A DNA stretch of 64,000 bases from Mesorhizobium sp. NZP2077. Its GTDB lineage: Bacteria; Pseudomonadota; Alphaproteobacteria; Rhizobiales; Rhizobiaceae. The position numbers and the translations under genes are program-made. The DNA lies in assembly GCF_013170805.1 (NCBI RefSeq), contig NZ_CP051293.1, positions 6,330,001-6,394,000 of the forward strand, in the 5' to 3' direction. Positions 41,764-52,880 of the stretch are shown here, piece by piece. The number at the start of each line of letters is the position of its first letter. The stretch's first letter is position 1. The notes beneath the pieces are model-generated. The model did not search any database and had not been told where the DNA came from. It saw nothing but the letters and a program-made list of their open reading frames with translations.

Positions 41764-43839
41764 CTAGCCTGTCTTGATCTCTCGGGGCACTGCATTGGCG
41801 ATTGCGAGGAAAATGCTTTCGAACAGGTCCTTGTCGCGGAAAGGCTTGCCGAGCAGCGGCACGTCCGCCGGCCGATTGGCGATCTCTTCGGCATCGGCAT
41901 AGCCCGTGATGATAACCGCCGGCCAGTCGGATCGCAGATTGCGTGCGAAGCGGATGACATCCACTCCCGATACAAGTGGCATGGCGAAGTCGGTCACGAT
42001 GACGTCGAAATTGTCGGGAGCGCGTTCGATCATGGCCAGCGCTTCTGCCCCTCCTGCCGCGCAAGTTACCTCGAAACCGCGTTGGCGTAGCGACTCGGCC
42101 GTAAGTTGCCGCAAGACGTTGCTGTCATCGATCAAAAGGATCGACGGTCGCTCCGTGCGGGCGTCTAGAAGGATGTGCCCGACGTCGGCTTCCACAGAGG
42201 GAGTGGCGGGTTCTTCAACCGAGCGTGGCAGCCACAGTTGCATGGCTGTTCCACGATTAACGACGCTGTCAATGCGCAGCGTTCCGCCGGACTGCTTCAT
42301 AAAGCCATAGACGGTGCTGAGACCAAGACCCGTTCCCTTGCCGATGGGCTTTGTGGTGAAAAAAGGTTCGATGACCTTCGCCAGAATATCAGGTGCGATG
42401 CCGGAGCCCGTGTCCCTGACTGTCACCACGACATAGTCACCCGCGGGAACGTCTTCGGATCTGTTTGCAACTGAACGGTTTTGCGCATGAACCGTTATTG
42501 TGCCTCCAGAAGGCATGGCGTCGCGCGCATTAAAGACCAGATTCATCAAGGCAAGTTCAAGCTGTCCAGCGTCGACATGCACCGGCCATACCGTGTCGTC
42601 AATTTGCCAATCGAAGCGGATCAGCCCCCCCAAAACGGGGGCGACCAAGCCGTTCATCGTGTCGCCAAGGGCTGCAAGCCGCACAGCTTCCGGTTTCAGC
42701 GTTTGTCGGCGCGAAAAGGCGAGCATTCGCGTGACGAGATCGGTACCCTGTTTGGCAGAACGCCGCAGCAGGTCGACAACCTGTCGTCCCTGATCATCCA
42801 GTATCCCGCGGCGTTCGAGCAATCCCAATCCGCTGAGAATAGCGGCGAGCAGATTGTTGAAATCATGAGCCAGGCCACCGGTCAGCTTGCCGATTGCGTC
42901 AAGGCGCTGTGATTGCAGCAGCTGGTCCTCAAGGCCGCGCCGCTCGGTCACGTCAAGCAACGTGCCCAATATTTCCGGCTCGCTGTCGTCAGAACCGTTC
43001 GACATCACGCCTTGGTCAAGAAAGATGCGGTACTCGCCATTGGCGCACAGCCAGCGGAATTCGCAGGTATAGGAGCCCTTGGTTTTTGCCTCCAGCAGTG
43101 CCTGCTCCAACCGTGGGAGATCTTCAGGGTGAACCCGGCTCAGGCCGAGAGCCGGATCCGAGGTCAGGTCTTCAGGGGAAAAACCGGTCAGGCGCTCGAC
43201 ACCCTTGGTCACAAATCGCGCCGCGAAGGGCGGCGCGGCTGCCCGCGCATGGAAACAGACTGGCAGCGAACTCAGGATGGCATCCTGCCGTTCCTCCGCG
43301 CGGCGCAGAGCCCGTTCCGCCTGAAGTTTATCCCTCTGCGCCTGGAGTGCCTGCGCCAGCAGGCCCCGTTCGGTCGCCGCCTTCCGCTGGATTTCCAGCG
43401 TCTTTTCGTGGAGCTCGACGAAGACCGCGACTTTCGAACGCAGCATGATTGGATCGAACGGCTTGAACACATAGTCGACCGCGCCGGCATCATAGCCGCG
43501 CAGCATGTGGGCCTCCTCCTTGTTGATGGCGGTGAGGAAGATGATCGGCGTGCGCTTGGATTGCTCGCGCTGGCGGATAAGTGCCGCCGTCTCATAGCCG
43601 TCTATTCCGGGCATGAGGACGTCCAACAGGATAACGGCGAAGTCCTCCTTCAGCAGGAAGCGCAGGGCCTCTTCTCCCGATTGAGCGCAGATGACGTCAC
43701 CGGTCGAGGCGAGTACTTCGCTGATTGCCAGCAAATTTCGCTCGTCGTCGTCGACGGCGAGTATCCGTGCTCTCGCCGGTCTTTCGACCAATTGAACGAC
43801 CTCAAGTTTTCTTACTTTGTTTCGCACAAGCTTTTGCAT
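41764..43839 (-). CDS. Hybrid sensor histidine kinase (REC-PAS-HisKA-HATPase-REC)
   Basis: The 691-residue product starts with a receiver domain ([45 protein letters not shown]), then a coiled coil ([20 protein letters not shown]), a PAS domain (about residues 195-310), a HisKA domain with [20 protein letters not shown], an HATPase domain (N box [14 protein letters not shown] boxes DTGSGIAPD and [12 protein letters not shown]) and a final receiver ([26 protein letters not shown]). It is soluble. It follows the giant kinase gene by 10 bases, so the two are co-transcribed and probably act together. Confidence 0.93.
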   Translation of the reverse strand: MQKLVRNKVRKLEVVQLVERPARARILAVDDDERNLLAISEVLASTGDVICAQSGEEALRFLLKEDFAVILLDVLMPGIDGYETAALIRQREQSKRTPIIFLTAINKEEAHMLRGYDAGAVDYVFKPFDPIMLRSKVAVFVELHEKTLEIQRKAATERGLLAQALQAQRDKLQAERALRRAEERQDAILSSLPVCFHARAAAPPFAARFVTKGVERLTGFSPEDLTSDPALGLSRVHPEDLPRLEQALLEAKTKGSYTCEFRWLCANGEYRIFLDQGVMSNGSDDSEPEILGTLLDVTERRGLEDQLLQSQRLDAIGKLTGGLAHDFNNLLAAILSGLGLLERRGILDDQGRQVVDLLRRSAKQGTDLVTRMLAFSRRQTLKPEAVRLAALGDTMNGLVAPVLGGLIRFDWQIDDTVWPVHVDAGQLELALMNLVFNARDAMPSGGTITVHAQNRSVANRSEDVPAGDYVVVTVRDTGSGIAPDILAKVIEPFFTTKPIGKGTGLGLSTVYGFMKQSGGTLRIDSVVNRGTAMQLWLPRSVEEPATPSVEADVGHILLDARTERPSILLIDDSNVLRQLTAESLRQRGFEVTCAAGGAEALAMIERAPDNFDVIVTDFAMPLVSGVDVIRFARNLRSDWPAVIITGYADAEEIANRPADVPLLGKPFRDKDLFESIFLAIANAVPREIKTG

Positions 43840-43849
43840 GGAGCGGCCG

Positions 43850-46800
43850 TCAGTTCACTGCCATGAGTATTCTTTCCGGGGTCTCCACGCGTGACCGGGA
43901 ACGACCTATCCAGACACGAAGCAATGCCAGCAGCAGATCAAGATCGACCGGCTTGGCGATGTAATCGGAAGCACCGGCGTCCAGACATTTCTGCCGGTCG
44001 CCCTTCATCGCTTTAGCCGTGACCGAAATCAGCGGAATGTGAGCGATCGCCGGCGTGCCGCGAATGCGCCGCATCGTCTCGTAGCCGTCCATCTCCGGCA
44101 TCATGATATCGATCAAGGCCGCATCGACATCGGGCGTCTGTTCCAGCAGGGCGATGCCGTCGCGACCGCGCTCGGCATGCAGAACCTGGATATCGTATGT
44201 CTCCAGCACACTGGTGAGCGAGTAGATGTTGCGGATGTCGTCATCGACGATGAGAACCTTCGCCCCCGCCAGATCGGACTTGCCGGTCTGTTCGGTTCCT
44301 GTTGCGACCTCCTCGCGTCCTTCTCCCGGCAGCGCTGCCGAGATATGAAGCGCCAGCTGTGCAAAATTTTCGGCCCGCGGTGCATTCGCAAGCGCCGGGT
44401 TCAACGCCAATACCTGATCAAGCGCATCTGGATGTGGGGCAAAGAACAACAGCTGCGGCAAGGCTTCGCCGAACTGTGCATTGACCTCGTCTAGTGCTTG
44501 TGCGTTGTCCTTGGCAGAGCGCCCGAAGCCGAGCACGACGGCATCATAGGAAGCCATGCCGATGTCGTCGGCGTTTGCCGCGAAACGGCCGACCGCAGTG
44601 ACCGAGGTCACACCGTCGCGGATCGCTTCGACGAGCGATAGCCGGCGCTCCGGGTCCGGGTCCGCGACCAGAACGCGCCGCTGAATGCGCAGCTTCTTTG
44701 AATGGATATCCTGAAACACCTTCATCAGTTCATCAGAGGAAACAGGCTTGGTGGAGATGCTGGACGCCCCCTTGCGGGCGAGACTGTCGATATCTTCGGC
44801 ACCCGAGATGACGTGGACGGGAATTCCCTTGGTCTTCTGATCATGGCGCAACAGATCGAAAAGTACCCATCCATCAATATCCGAAAGCCCGAGATCAAGC
44901 GTAATGGCGTCGGGAACGAGTTTGCGAGCCAGGGCCAAGGTGCCGGATCCCGCATTCGACAAGACGCCTTTGAGACCCGCCGAGCGCGCGAGACCAAGCA
45001 GCAGCCCGCCAAAAGTCGGGTCGTCCTCGACGATCAGCACGACCCGGTCGGTCGGCGCGATGGTATCGCGGTCGTCGATCAGCTCTGCCGAAGGCGGATT
45101 GCCGAGCGATGCTGGCGCAGCCTCCGCCGGCGTAGGCAGGGCCGACTGTGCGGCCGCCACGCGGGGGCCGGCGAACGGGATGACCAGCGTAAATGTCGAG
45201 CCCTTGCCCGGCGTACTTTCGACCCGCAGCTCGCCGCCAAGCAAGCGCGCTATCTCCCGGCTGATCGAGAGCCCAAGCCCGGTGCCGCCGTATTTTCGAC
45301 TGGTGGTGCCATCGGCCTGCTGGAACGCCTCGAAGATCAGTTTCTGCTTGTCTTCTGGAATGCCGATGCCCGTGTCGGTTACCGCGATCGCCAACGCCTT
45401 CACGGCGTGCCCTGAGCCGTTGCGGCGGCTGGCCTTTTCGACCCGGAAATTCAAGCTGACCTCGCCCTCCGAGGTAAACTTGAACGCATTCGAAAGCAGA
45501 TTGAGGACAATCTGCTGCAATCGCTTCTCGTCCGTCCGGACCGTCTCGGGAAGGGCGGGATCGACCTTGATGGTGAAGCCGAGTCCCTTGTCGGCGGCCA
45601 GTTGGCGGAATGTGCGCTCCATATGCTGCCGCAGATGCGTCACCGGCATATCGTTGATATCAATGGAGACGGTGCCGGACTCGATCTTCGACAGGTCGAG
45701 AATATCGTTGATGAGGCTGAGAAGGTCGGTTCCGGCAGAGTTGATGGTGCGCGCGAACTCGACCTGCTTTTCATTGAGATTTCCCTGCTGGTTGGTGGCA
45801 AGCAGGTTTGAGAGAATGAGCAGCGAGTTGAGCGGTGTGCGCAATTCGTGGCTCATATTGGCCAGGAACTCGGACTTGTACTTCGACGTAAGCGCCAGCT
45901 GCTCGGCTTTCTCCTCCAGGGCACGCCGTGCCATCTCGATTTCGAGGTTCTTGTTTTCCACCTGTTTCTTTTCGTTTTCGAGCAGCTGCGCCTTCTCCTG
46001 CAACTCCTCGTTCGTCGCATGCAGCTCTTCCTGCTTCTTGGTCAGTTCGGTCTGACGCGCTTGCAATTCCGAGGTCAGCAACTGCGACTGCTTGAGAAGG
46101 CCCTCTGTGCGCATCGTTGCCGCGATGGTGTTTAGAACGATGCCGACGGACTCCATCAGCTGGTTGAGAAACGACTGGTGCGTGTCACGGAATTCGCCGA
46201 ACGAGGCCAGTTCGATGACCGCCTTGACCTCATCCTCGAACAAGGCGGGAAGGATGATGACGTTGGCCGGCGAGGCACTGCCGAGACCTGACGTGACGCG
46301 CAGGAATTCCGGCGGCACATTGTCGAGCATGATGGCGCGTTTGTCGGCGGCACTTTGCCCAACCAGGCCCTCGCGCAGGTCCAGGCGCTGCTTGATTGCG
46401 GCCTTGCTCTCGGCGCCGTAGGACGCCGCCAGTTCGAGATAGGATTCCTCCTCGTCCCGGTTGGTGACGTAGAACACCCCATACTGAGCATTCACCAAAG
46501 GAGCGAGCTCGGACATGATCAGCCGCGAAACCGTGGCAAGGTCACGCTCGCCCTGCAGCATTCGCGAAAACCGTGCGAGATTGGTCTTCAACCAATCCTG
46601 CTCGGCATTCTTCAGCGTCTGATCCTTCAGGTTGCGGATCATTTCGTTGATGTTGTCTTTGAGCGCCGCGACTTCACCGGAGGCCTCGACGCTGATCGAG
46701 CGGGTCAGATCGCCCTTCGTCACCGCTGTCGAAACCTCGGCAATGGCGCGCACCTGGGTGGTTAGATTGGCGGCCAGCTGATTGACGTTGTCGGTGAGGT

Positions 46801-49561
46801 CCCGCCAGAGGCCGGCGGCGCCGGGCACACGCGCCTGGCCGCCGAGCTTGCCTTCGATGCCGACTTCACGCGCAACATTGGTCACCTGGTCGGCAAAGGT
46901 GGCGAGCGTCTCGATCATGCCGTTGATGGTGTCGGCCAGTGAGGCGATTTCGCCCTTGGCGTCGACCGTCAGTTTGCGCTTGAGATTGCCTTGCGCGACG
47001 GCTGTCACCACGTCGGCGATGCCACGCACCTGATTGGTCAGGTTCGTCGCCATCAGGTTGACGTTGTCGGTCAGGTCCTTCCAGGTGCCGGCGACTCCTT
47101 CGACACGCGCCTGGCCGCCAAGCTTGCCCTCGGTGCCAACCTCGCGCGCCACCCGCGTCACCTCGCCAGCGAACGAGTTGAGCTGGTCCACCATGGTGTT
47201 GATGGTGGACTTGAGCTCAAGAATTTCGCCCTTCACGTCGACGGTGATCTTCTTTGACAGGTCGCCGCGCGCCACGGCGGTCGTCACTTCGGCAATGTTG
47301 CGCACCTGACCGGTCAAGTTCTCGGCCATGGAGTTCACATTGTCGGTCAGGTCCTTCCACGTACCGGCAACGCCGCGCACCTGCGCCTGGCCGCCAAGCT
47401 TGCCTTCGGTGCCAACCTCGCGCGCCACGCGTGTCACTTCAGAGGCGAAGGAATTGAGCTGGTCCACCATCGTGTTGATCGTGTCCTTCAACTCCAGAAT
47501 CTCGCCGCGGACATCGACGGTGATCTTTTTCGATAGGTCGCCGAGCGCCACCGCCGTGGTCACCTCCGCGATGTTGCGCACCTGCCCCGTCAGGTTGGCG
47601 GCCATGGCATTGACGTTGTCGGTCAAATCCTTCCAGGTGCCGGCGACGCCACGAACTTGTGCCTGGCCGCCCAACTTGCCGTCGGAGCCGACCTCACGCG
47701 CCACGCGCGTCACCTCCGAGGCGAACGAATTGAGCTGGTCCACCATCGTGTTGATGACGTCCTTGATCTGCAAGATCTCGCCCAGAGCATCGACCGTGAT
47801 CTTCTGCGTCAAGTCGCCGGTCGCAATCGCGGTCGCCACCTTGGACACGTCACGCAACTGCACGGTCAGATTGCCGGCCATGGCGTTGACGTTGTCGGTC
47901 AAATCCTTCCAGGTGCCGCCAACGCCTTCGACATGAGCCTGTCCGCCGAGCTTGCCTTCTGAGCCTACTTCGCGGGCGACACGCGTGACTTCCGAGGCGA
48001 ACGAATTCAACTGGTCGACCATCGTGTTGACCGTGTCCTTGAGCTCAAGGATTTCGCCTTTGACGTCGACGGTGATTTTCTTTGACAGATCGCCACGGGC
48101 CACGGCCGTCGTCACTTCGGCGATGTTGCGCACCTGGCCGGTCAGATTGGCAGCCATCAGATTGACGTTGTCGGTCAAATCCTTCCACGTACCGCCGACG
48201 CCCTTGACCTCGGCCTGGCCGCCGAGCTTGCCTTCGGTGCCGACCTCGCGCGCCACGCGCGTCACTTCCGAAGCGAAAGAGTTGAGCTGATCGACCATCG
48301 TGTTGATGGTGTCCTTCAGCTCTAGGATTTCACCTTGCACCGCGACCGTGATCTTTTTCGACAGGTCGCCCGAAGCGACCGCCGTCGTGACCTCGGCAAT
48401 GTTGCGCACCTGGCCCGTAAGGTTCTCCGCCATCGAGTTGACGTTGTCGGTCAAATCCTTCCAGGTTCCGGCAACGCCGCGCACCTGCGCCTGGCCGCCG
48501 AGCTTGCCTTCGGTACCAACCTCGCGCGCCACGCGCGTCACCTCGCCGGCGAATGAATTGAGCTGGTCGACCATCGTGTTGATTGTGGACTTTAGCTCGA
48601 GGATTTCGCCCTTCACGTCCACCGTAATCTTCTTCGACAGGTCGCCCAGTGCCACCGCTGTGGTCACCTCGGCGATGTTGCGCACCTGGCCGGTCAGGTT
48701 CTCGGCCATCAAATTCACATTGTCGGTCAGATCCTTCCACGTGCCACCGACACCCTCGACCCGCGCCTGGCCGCCGAGCTTGCCCTCGGTGCCGACTTCG
48801 CGCGCCACGCGCGTCACTTCCGAAGCGAAAGAGTTAAGCTGGTCGACCATCGTGTTGATGGTGTTTTTCAGTTCGAGAATTTCGCCCTTCACATCCACCG
48901 TAATCTTTTTCGACAGATCGCCCGAGGCAACGGCCGTCGTTACCTCTGCTATGTTGCGCACCTGCCCGGTCAGGTTCGTCGCCATGGCGTTGACGTTGTC
49001 GGTCAAATCTTTCCACGTGCCGGCCACGCCTTTCACGCGCGCCTGGCCGCCGAGCTTGCCTTCGGTGCCGACTTCGCGCGCCACGCGCGTGACTTCAGAG
49101 GCGAAGGACGCCAACTGGCCGACCATAGTGTTGACGATCTTGCCGATGCGCAGGAACTCGCCGCGCAGCGGTCGGCCGTCGATTTCGACCATCATGGTTT
49201 GAGACAAGTCGCCCTTGGCGACAGCGCCGATGACGCGAGCTACCTCAGCGGTCGGCTGAACCATGTCTTCGATCAAATCGTTGACGGACCGGACGCTGGA
49301 CTCCCAACTGCCAGTGGCGTTTCGAACGCGGCCGCGTTCGCCTATGCGCCCATCCTTGCCAACGACCCTGCTCAGCCGCTCAAACTCTCGCGTCACCTGA
49401 TCGTTGAGGTCGACAATTTCATTGAAGGTTTCTGCGATCTCGGAATCGAGACCTTCGTAAACGTTGTCGATGCGGACAGAAAAATCACCGCGCCGGAAGG
49501 CTTTCAGGGAATTCAGGATGCTTCGACGGTCCAACTTTGTTTTGGATGCCTGCACGGTCAC
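43850..49561 (-). CDS. Giant poly-HAMP hybrid histidine kinase with GAF and three receiver domains
   Basis: The 1,903-residue product has about ten tandem HAMP-like units (period 92 residues) to about residue 955, a GAF domain (residues about 1000-1140), a coiled coil ([20 protein letters not shown]), HisKA with [11 protein letters not shown] (His about 1238), an HATPase domain, a receiver ([20 protein letters not shown]), a degenerate receiver ([20 protein letters not shown]) and a last receiver ([20 protein letters not shown], phospho-Asp about 1818). There is no membrane segment. The GTG at 49561, preceded by GGGAGGGG, is the chosen start; an ATG at 49639 touches the -10 of the EcfG promoter and cannot be used from it. 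Related poly-HAMP kinases sense osmotic or oxidative stress in fungi and bacteria. Confidence 0.92.
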   Translation of the reverse strand: MTVQASKTKLDRRSILNSLKAFRRGDFSVRIDNVYEGLDSEIAETFNEIVDLNDQVTREFERLSRVVGKDGRIGERGRVRNATGSWESSVRSVNDLIEDMVQPTAEVARVIGAVAKGDLSQTMMVEIDGRPLRGEFLRIGKIVNTMVGQLASFASEVTRVAREVGTEGKLGGQARVKGVAGTWKDLTDNVNAMATNLTGQVRNIAEVTTAVASGDLSKKITVDVKGEILELKNTINTMVDQLNSFASEVTRVAREVGTEGKLGGQARVEGVGGTWKDLTDNVNLMAENLTGQVRNIAEVTTAVALGDLSKKITVDVKGEILELKSTINTMVDQLNSFAGEVTRVAREVGTEGKLGGQAQVRGVAGTWKDLTDNVNSMAENLTGQVRNIAEVTTAVASGDLSKKITVAVQGEILELKDTINTMVDQLNSFASEVTRVAREVGTEGKLGGQAEVKGVGGTWKDLTDNVNLMAANLTGQVRNIAEVTTAVARGDLSKKITVDVKGEILELKDTVNTMVDQLNSFASEVTRVAREVGSEGKLGGQAHVEGVGGTWKDLTDNVNAMAGNLTVQLRDVSKVATAIATGDLTQKITVDALGEILQIKDVINTMVDQLNSFASEVTRVAREVGSDGKLGGQAQVRGVAGTWKDLTDNVNAMAANLTGQVRNIAEVTTAVALGDLSKKITVDVRGEILELKDTINTMVDQLNSFASEVTRVAREVGTEGKLGGQAQVRGVAGTWKDLTDNVNSMAENLTGQVRNIAEVTTAVARGDLSKKITVDVKGEILELKSTINTMVDQLNSFAGEVTRVAREVGTEGKLGGQARVEGVAGTWKDLTDNVNLMATNLTNQVRGIADVVTAVAQGNLKRKLTVDAKGEIASLADTINGMIETLATFADQVTNVAREVGIEGKLGGQARVPGAAGLWRDLTDNVNQLAANLTTQVRAIAEVSTAVTKGDLTRSISVEASGEVAALKDNINEMIRNLKDQTLKNAEQDWLKTNLARFSRMLQGERDLATVSRLIMSELAPLVNAQYGVFYVTNRDEEESYLELAASYGAESKAAIKQRLDLREGLVGQSAADKRAIMLDNVPPEFLRVTSGLGSASPANVIILPALFEDEVKAVIELASFGEFRDTHQSFLNQLMESVGIVLNTIAATMRTEGLLKQSQLLTSELQARQTELTKKQEELHATNEELQEKAQLLENEKKQVENKNLEIEMARRALEEKAEQLALTSKYKSEFLANMSHELRTPLNSLLILSNLLATNQQGNLNEKQVEFARTINSAGTDLLSLINDILDLSKIESGTVSIDINDMPVTHLRQHMERTFRQLAADKGLGFTIKVDPALPETVRTDEKRLQQIVLNLLSNAFKFTSEGEVSLNFRVEKASRRNGSGHAVKALAIAVTDTGIGIPEDKQKLIFEAFQQADGTTSRKYGGTGLGLSISREIARLLGGELRVESTPGKGSTFTLVIPFAGPRVAAAQSALPTPAEAAPASLGNPPSAELIDDRDTIAPTDRVVLIVEDDPTFGGLLLGLARSAGLKGVLSNAGSGTLALARKLVPDAITLDLGLSDIDGWVLFDLLRHDQKTKGIPVHVISGAEDIDSLARKGASSISTKPVSSDELMKVFQDIHSKKLRIQRRVLVADPDPERRLSLVEAIRDGVTSVTAVGRFAANADDIGMASYDAVVLGFGRSAKDNAQALDEVNAQFGEALPQLLFFAPHPDALDQVLALNPALANAPRAENFAQLALHISAALPGEGREEVATGTEQTGKSDLAGAKVLIVDDDIRNIYSLTSVLETYDIQVLHAERGRDGIALLEQTPDVDAALIDIMMPEMDGYETMRRIRGTPAIAHIPLISVTAKAMKGDRQKCLDAGASDYIAKPVDLDLLLALLRVWIGRSRSRVETPERILMAVN
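46690..49190 (-). repeat. Tandem 276-bp repeats encoding HAMP units
   Basis: The block is repeated at a constant 276-bp period, seen from the core TTGACGTTGTCGGTCA-like motif near 47056, 47335, 47611, 47887, 48163, 48439, 48715 and 48991. Nine copies encode GKLGGQA and [14 protein letters not shown] text. Unit ends (first, and last two near 46700-46990) are more diverged than the middle ones, as expected if the array grows or is homogenised internally by recombination. Confidence 0.9.
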
Positions 49562-49639
49562 AGCGCCCCTCCCTAATTGATATGATGTTGGATAAAATTG
49601 CCCCCGTGGCCAAATGCTACATCCCGCCGCAATCCCCAA

Positions 49640-49664
49640 AACGTCTCATTTTCAATTTTGTTCC
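49640..49664 (-). promoter_or_regulatory. EcfG-type promoter of the poly-HAMP kinase operon
   Basis: On the minus strand GGAAC (49664-49660), 16 bases (AT-rich), then CGTT (49643-49640), a perfect match. The GTG start is about 72 bases from the expected transcript start. Confidence 0.75.
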
Positions 49665-49785
49665 ATTGCCGCGCGACCTCACTTCTCGAGTCGTCATCCG
49701 CATCTGGAGTCGCGGCCATCCAACTTCTTGTGGCGCTTCTCGTTCAAGCATCGAAAGCTTTTTTAGGCTAAGCCCGGCATCGACA

Positions 49786-50115
49786 TCAGCGCCTCTCCGA
49801 CCGGCGGTATGTGTCCACGACAGCTCCCAAGCAAAGACACGCAACGCCACGTGCTGGGACTTGCTTTACCACGCAGCGCGGTTGCTCCATGATCGAGTAC
49901 TGATGCGTCTCGACAAGGTTGAAGAAGCGGTCGACAAAGTCGAGCGTGCCGTCGCCTTCCTGGTCGATGTTGCCCACGGCAACGCCATCGACGCGTTCGA
50001 TGACGCAGCTCAGCAATTCGTCCGCAGCTTTCTCCACCTCGAAGTGAGTCAGACACTCGGACACTGACTGCGGAGACCAACATTCGATCCCTGGCGCCTC
50101 CTCGAAGTGGGGCAC
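49786..50115 (-). CDS. Hypothetical protein (doubtful)
   Basis: A 109-codon frame starting with GTG reads ECLTHFEVEKAADELLSCVI and VDGVAVGNIDQEGDGTLDFV. It looks protein-like (possible EF-hand-like Asp-rich loop DQEGDGTLDF) but has no ATG, no strong ribosome-binding site and no recognised family. A plus-strand frame over the same place is equally open. Low confidence. Confidence 0.3.
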   Translation of the reverse strand: MPHFEEAPGIECWSPQSVSECLTHFEVEKAADELLSCVIERVDGVAVGNIDQEGDGTLDFVDRFFNLVETHQYSIMEQPRCVVKQVPARGVACLCLGAVVDTYRRSERR

Positions 50116-50284
50116 CGGGCAACGGCAGGCATTGACCTGGCCTGAAAGTGAGAGCCTTGACCGAGTTCAGTAAGGAGCTGATCCCGGCGATTTTCCGTCG
50201 AGAAACCCTCCTGCCGGTCTTGTCGGCGCATTAGGCCGCGATAATTTTTGTTGGGAAGGGACCTTCGATCCACAGGAGCCTACC

Positions 50285-50716
50285 ATGAAACACCAAACCC
50301 TACACCAGCTCCAGACAATCGCAGAAGTGGAACCCTTGGCAACGTTCCCGATCATGACCAGGCAACAACGAATCGAGCGCTGGGCGGATCTGCTAGCAGA
50401 ACATCCCGAGCGACGCTTGAGAGCCCTGACTGGCACCGAGCATCTGAAGAGAGAAGACCGCGACGCAGTGCGCTGTGAGGGCTCGCCAATCACCGTGGCT
50501 TTCGAGGATCCAGTACTGCGTGCGTTGGGTCTGAAAGATGACACCTATGGGGAAGCAAAGCGCTTCTTCGAACTGACTGACTGGGAGTTGCACGACGTCG
50601 TCTGCAGTTGCCATGTCGGGAGTACGATGAGAGGGCAATGGGCTGCCGCTCGAGCCCGGCGAATAACCGGTGGGAACAGGCTTCTTAAATGGCTCAGAGA
50701 GAGAATGTGGCACTGA
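50285..50716 (+). CDS. Hypothetical protein
   Basis: The 143-residue product (MKHQTLHQLQTIAEVEPLAT, then QRIERWADLLAEHPERRLRA, end LLKWLRERMWH) contains two cysteines in VVCSCHVGSTM. An AGGAG stands 9 bases before the ATG. The family is not recognised; the compact helical fold and the frequent aromatic residues look like a real protein. Confidence 0.6.
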   Translation: MKHQTLHQLQTIAEVEPLATFPIMTRQQRIERWADLLAEHPERRLRALTGTEHLKREDRDAVRCEGSPITVAFEDPVLRALGLKDDTYGEAKRFFELTDWELHDVVCSCHVGSTMRGQWAAARARRITGGNRLLKWLRERMWH

Positions 50717-51205
50717 ATCACCTAGGACTGCGACCTCCGAGACGGGCATTCCTTGGTCCGGCGTGAGCTCGTTCGGCTTGCGGCCAGTTCGCGGAAAACC
50801 AAAAGCGATAGTCACTTTCGCGAGCGTCGAAATGGGCAGTTGCGCAGGGCGCAACGGCGGCAGCCGCCTTTTGGATCGCCCTGATTGCTGCGCACTCGGA
50901 GTCACAAATGTTCAATCATGCCAACACAGCTTGGCAAATTCTACCCTGTTGTGTTTGGAGCGGTTGCAATTCGAATTCAGGGTAGCTCACCCAGGCTCTG
51001 GACCATCATCAAATCGCACGAGCGACAAATTTAGACGGCCCTAAAAGGATGATTCCAGCGCTTGCAGAGAGCGGACTTGCGCGCTTCATTGCTGACATCA
51101 AAACCTGAGGGATGAAAGGTAATTAGTACGCTTGTCCCAAGGATCACTGCGACCCGGTCGATAGGGACCGGATCGCAGGAAGGCGCGGTCGTCCTATTCA
51201 GCGAT
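50717..51205. other. Intergenic region, no supported gene
   Basis: This 489-bp stretch contains only short frames. Nothing is recognised. It separates a hypothetical gene from the PRC-barrel gene, which converge here. Confidence 0.4.
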
Positions 51206-52036
51206 TTAGTTCGCGACCATGCGTTGTTTCTCACGCGCCTGGGCGTAGCTGCCTTTGTCGTAGGCCGGCTGCGTATTAAACTGCTGTTTTGTAAAATTCG
51301 TATAGAGGTACCTATTTCCGGACTTGTCCGTCATGAACTTCAGGTTGTCCATACCAACGGCCACCTCCTTTGTGCCCATGCCGAGGAAGCCGCCGACGTC
51401 AATCAGGACCGCGTCGACTTTTTTGTCACCCTTTAGCACCACGTCGCCGATCTTTCCAACCTTGGCATCGTTGGCGCCATAGACGGTCGTGCCGACGAGA
51501 TCCTCGGCCCGGATCTTGTCGATAGGGACTGCGGTCATAGCAGTTTTTTCAACGGCCGCGGTGGTGGTTGAGTCGGGTACCACAGTCGTGGAGGCCGGGG
51601 CTGTGTTGGAAGCCATGGTTGGATCATAAGCCTTGGTATCGAAGTTCGGCTGAGCCTGGAGATCTTCCTTGGTGGTGTTGATCACAAGCCAGCGCTTGCC
51701 GTCCTTTTCGGCCCACTGGGCCTTGTTGAAGTCGAAGGCGACGTCCTTTTCACCGATGCCGAGAAAGCCACCCACACCGATAATGAGGGACTGCGCCTTG
51801 CCGTCCCTCGCAAGAAGGACGTCATTGACCTTGCCGACCGTCTGGGCATTGGCGTCCGTTCCGTTGTAAACTGAAGCGCCTATGATTTTGGACACAAGGC
51901 TGCCATTGGGCGCGACCGCAGCAGTTGTCGCAGCACTGTTGACCGCAGGCGCCGTTGTCACGGCATTCGCCGCATAGGCTCCTGAGGCAATGAGGGTTGC
52001 AAACGCGGTGGCGGCAGCCAAACTTTTGTAGCTCAT
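51206..52036 (-). CDS. PRC-barrel domain protein, secreted
   Basis: The 276-residue product has a signal peptide (MSYKSLAAATAFATLIASGA ending YAA) and two PRC-barrel domains (SKIIGASVYNGTDANAQTVG to about residue 125, and DLVGTTVYGANDAKVGKIGD to about residue 245), separated by a Ser/Thr/Pro linker. Such periplasmic proteins are common in the rhizobial stress regulon. The start is the ATG giving the signal peptide; the frame is open 41 codons further upstream. A perfect EcfG promoter lies 73 bases upstream. Confidence 0.88.
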   Translation of the reverse strand: MSYKSLAAATAFATLIASGAYAANAVTTAPAVNSAATTAAVAPNGSLVSKIIGASVYNGTDANAQTVGKVNDVLLARDGKAQSLIIGVGGFLGIGEKDVAFDFNKAQWAEKDGKRWLVINTTKEDLQAQPNFDTKAYDPTMASNTAPASTTVVPDSTTTAAVEKTAMTAVPIDKIRAEDLVGTTVYGANDAKVGKIGDVVLKGDKKVDAVLIDVGGFLGMGTKEVAVGMDNLKFMTDKSGNRYLYTNFTKQQFNTQPAYDKGSYAQAREKQRMVAN

Positions 52037-52108
52037 CGTGGTTATCCTTGTGTTGTAGTCGGCCGCCCTGCCCCGTCTTCCAGACAGGACGGCAACTCGA
52101 TGCACCAC

Positions 52109-52133
52109 AACGGAATCTGTTGATCTAGGTTCC
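52109..52133 (-). promoter_or_regulatory. EcfG-type promoter of the PRC-barrel gene
   Basis: On the minus strand GGAAC (52133-52129), 16 bases, CGTT (52112-52109), a perfect match. It falls inside the over-extended upstream frame of the PRC-barrel gene, which confirms the shorter start. Confidence 0.75.
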
Positions 52134-52220
52134 AGACTTCGTTTCATCGAACTTACCAAAACTCTGTCTCAATCGCTTCGCATAAAGCATTAGCGGAACT
52201 TAAATCGCGGCCGGAAATTG

Positions 52221-52379
52221 GTGGGCCATAAACGAACAGCCGCCCCGAGCAAATTGTTGCGCGAGCCCTCGCCACGGTGGCAGAACGGTAAGGGGATACT
52301 CGTCGCCGCTGCCGTACTCGTCTTGGCATTTTGCGCGCTCCTCGGAATGTGGTTTTTAGGCAATCCGAGGGTCCACTGA
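52221..52379 (+). CDS. Small membrane protein (putative)
   Basis: A 52-codon frame starting with GTG has a polar N-terminus (GHKRTAAPSKLLREPSPRWQ), one clear membrane helix (ILVAAAVLVLAFCALLGMWF) and the end LGNPRVH. A TTG one codon earlier is also possible. No ribosome-binding site is obvious. Small membrane proteins of this type are common in Rhizobiales; the call rests on the hydrophobic helix only. Confidence 0.4.
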   Translation: MGHKRTAAPSKLLREPSPRWQNGKGILVAAAVLVLAFCALLGMWFLGNPRVH

Positions 52380-52487
52380 AACGCCCTTAGCCTGGGCGTG
52401 AGGGGAAGGCTTGGGGGCGTCTCGGCCTTTGGCTAGAACGGAAGACAAAAGCGTAGTTTCAAAAACCGAAGCCGGCGCCCTGACGCA

Positions 52488-52880
52488 ATGGCGCGCTATT
52501 TCTTTGATATTCATGATGGTACCGAGCTAACCAACGACGACGATGGGATAGTCGATGACGCGGGGAGATACGCATTTCGGGCCACATCGACTTTCGCCTC
52601 AGCATGGATCGTTGAAACCATTGACGGTGTACATCAGCCCGGCGGTGACCGATGGACGACAACGCTTTCCCGCGCCAGGACGCAGGTCACGGCGCTCCGC
52701 AAAGAGTTTGCCGAAGACGGCTACTCGCAGCGCCTGGAGGCTCTCGACAGTTTGTTTTCCGTCGCTCAATCGCAGGTCAATTGCCTGCTAGCCACGCGAG
52801 CGCCGCATGAGGTTTACTCGGTTAGTCTTCGAAGGGGTTCGAGCTGCACGATAGCAAGACAGGACGCAAGTCTTAGTTGA
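52488..52880 (+). CDS. DUF6894-like N-terminus, hypothetical (possibly damaged)
   Basis: The 130-codon frame begins MARYFFDIHDGTELTNDDDG, the usual start of DUF6894 proteins, but the following part (IVDDAGRYAFRATSTFASAW) does not continue the family. A frameshift or fusion with unrelated DNA is possible. The C-terminal half (TQVTALRKEFAEDGYSQRLE) is helical. Weak support. Confidence 0.35.
   Translation: MARYFFDIHDGTELTNDDDGIVDDAGRYAFRATSTFASAWIVETIDGVHQPGGDRWTTTLSRARTQVTALRKEFAEDGYSQRLEALDSLFSVAQSQVNCLLATRAPHEVYSVSLRRGSSCTIARQDASLS

Noticed and set aside
47328..49202. Several long plus-strand frames with repeated text opposite the HAMP array
   Set aside because: They only mirror the 276-bp repeats of the kinase gene and have no family of their own.
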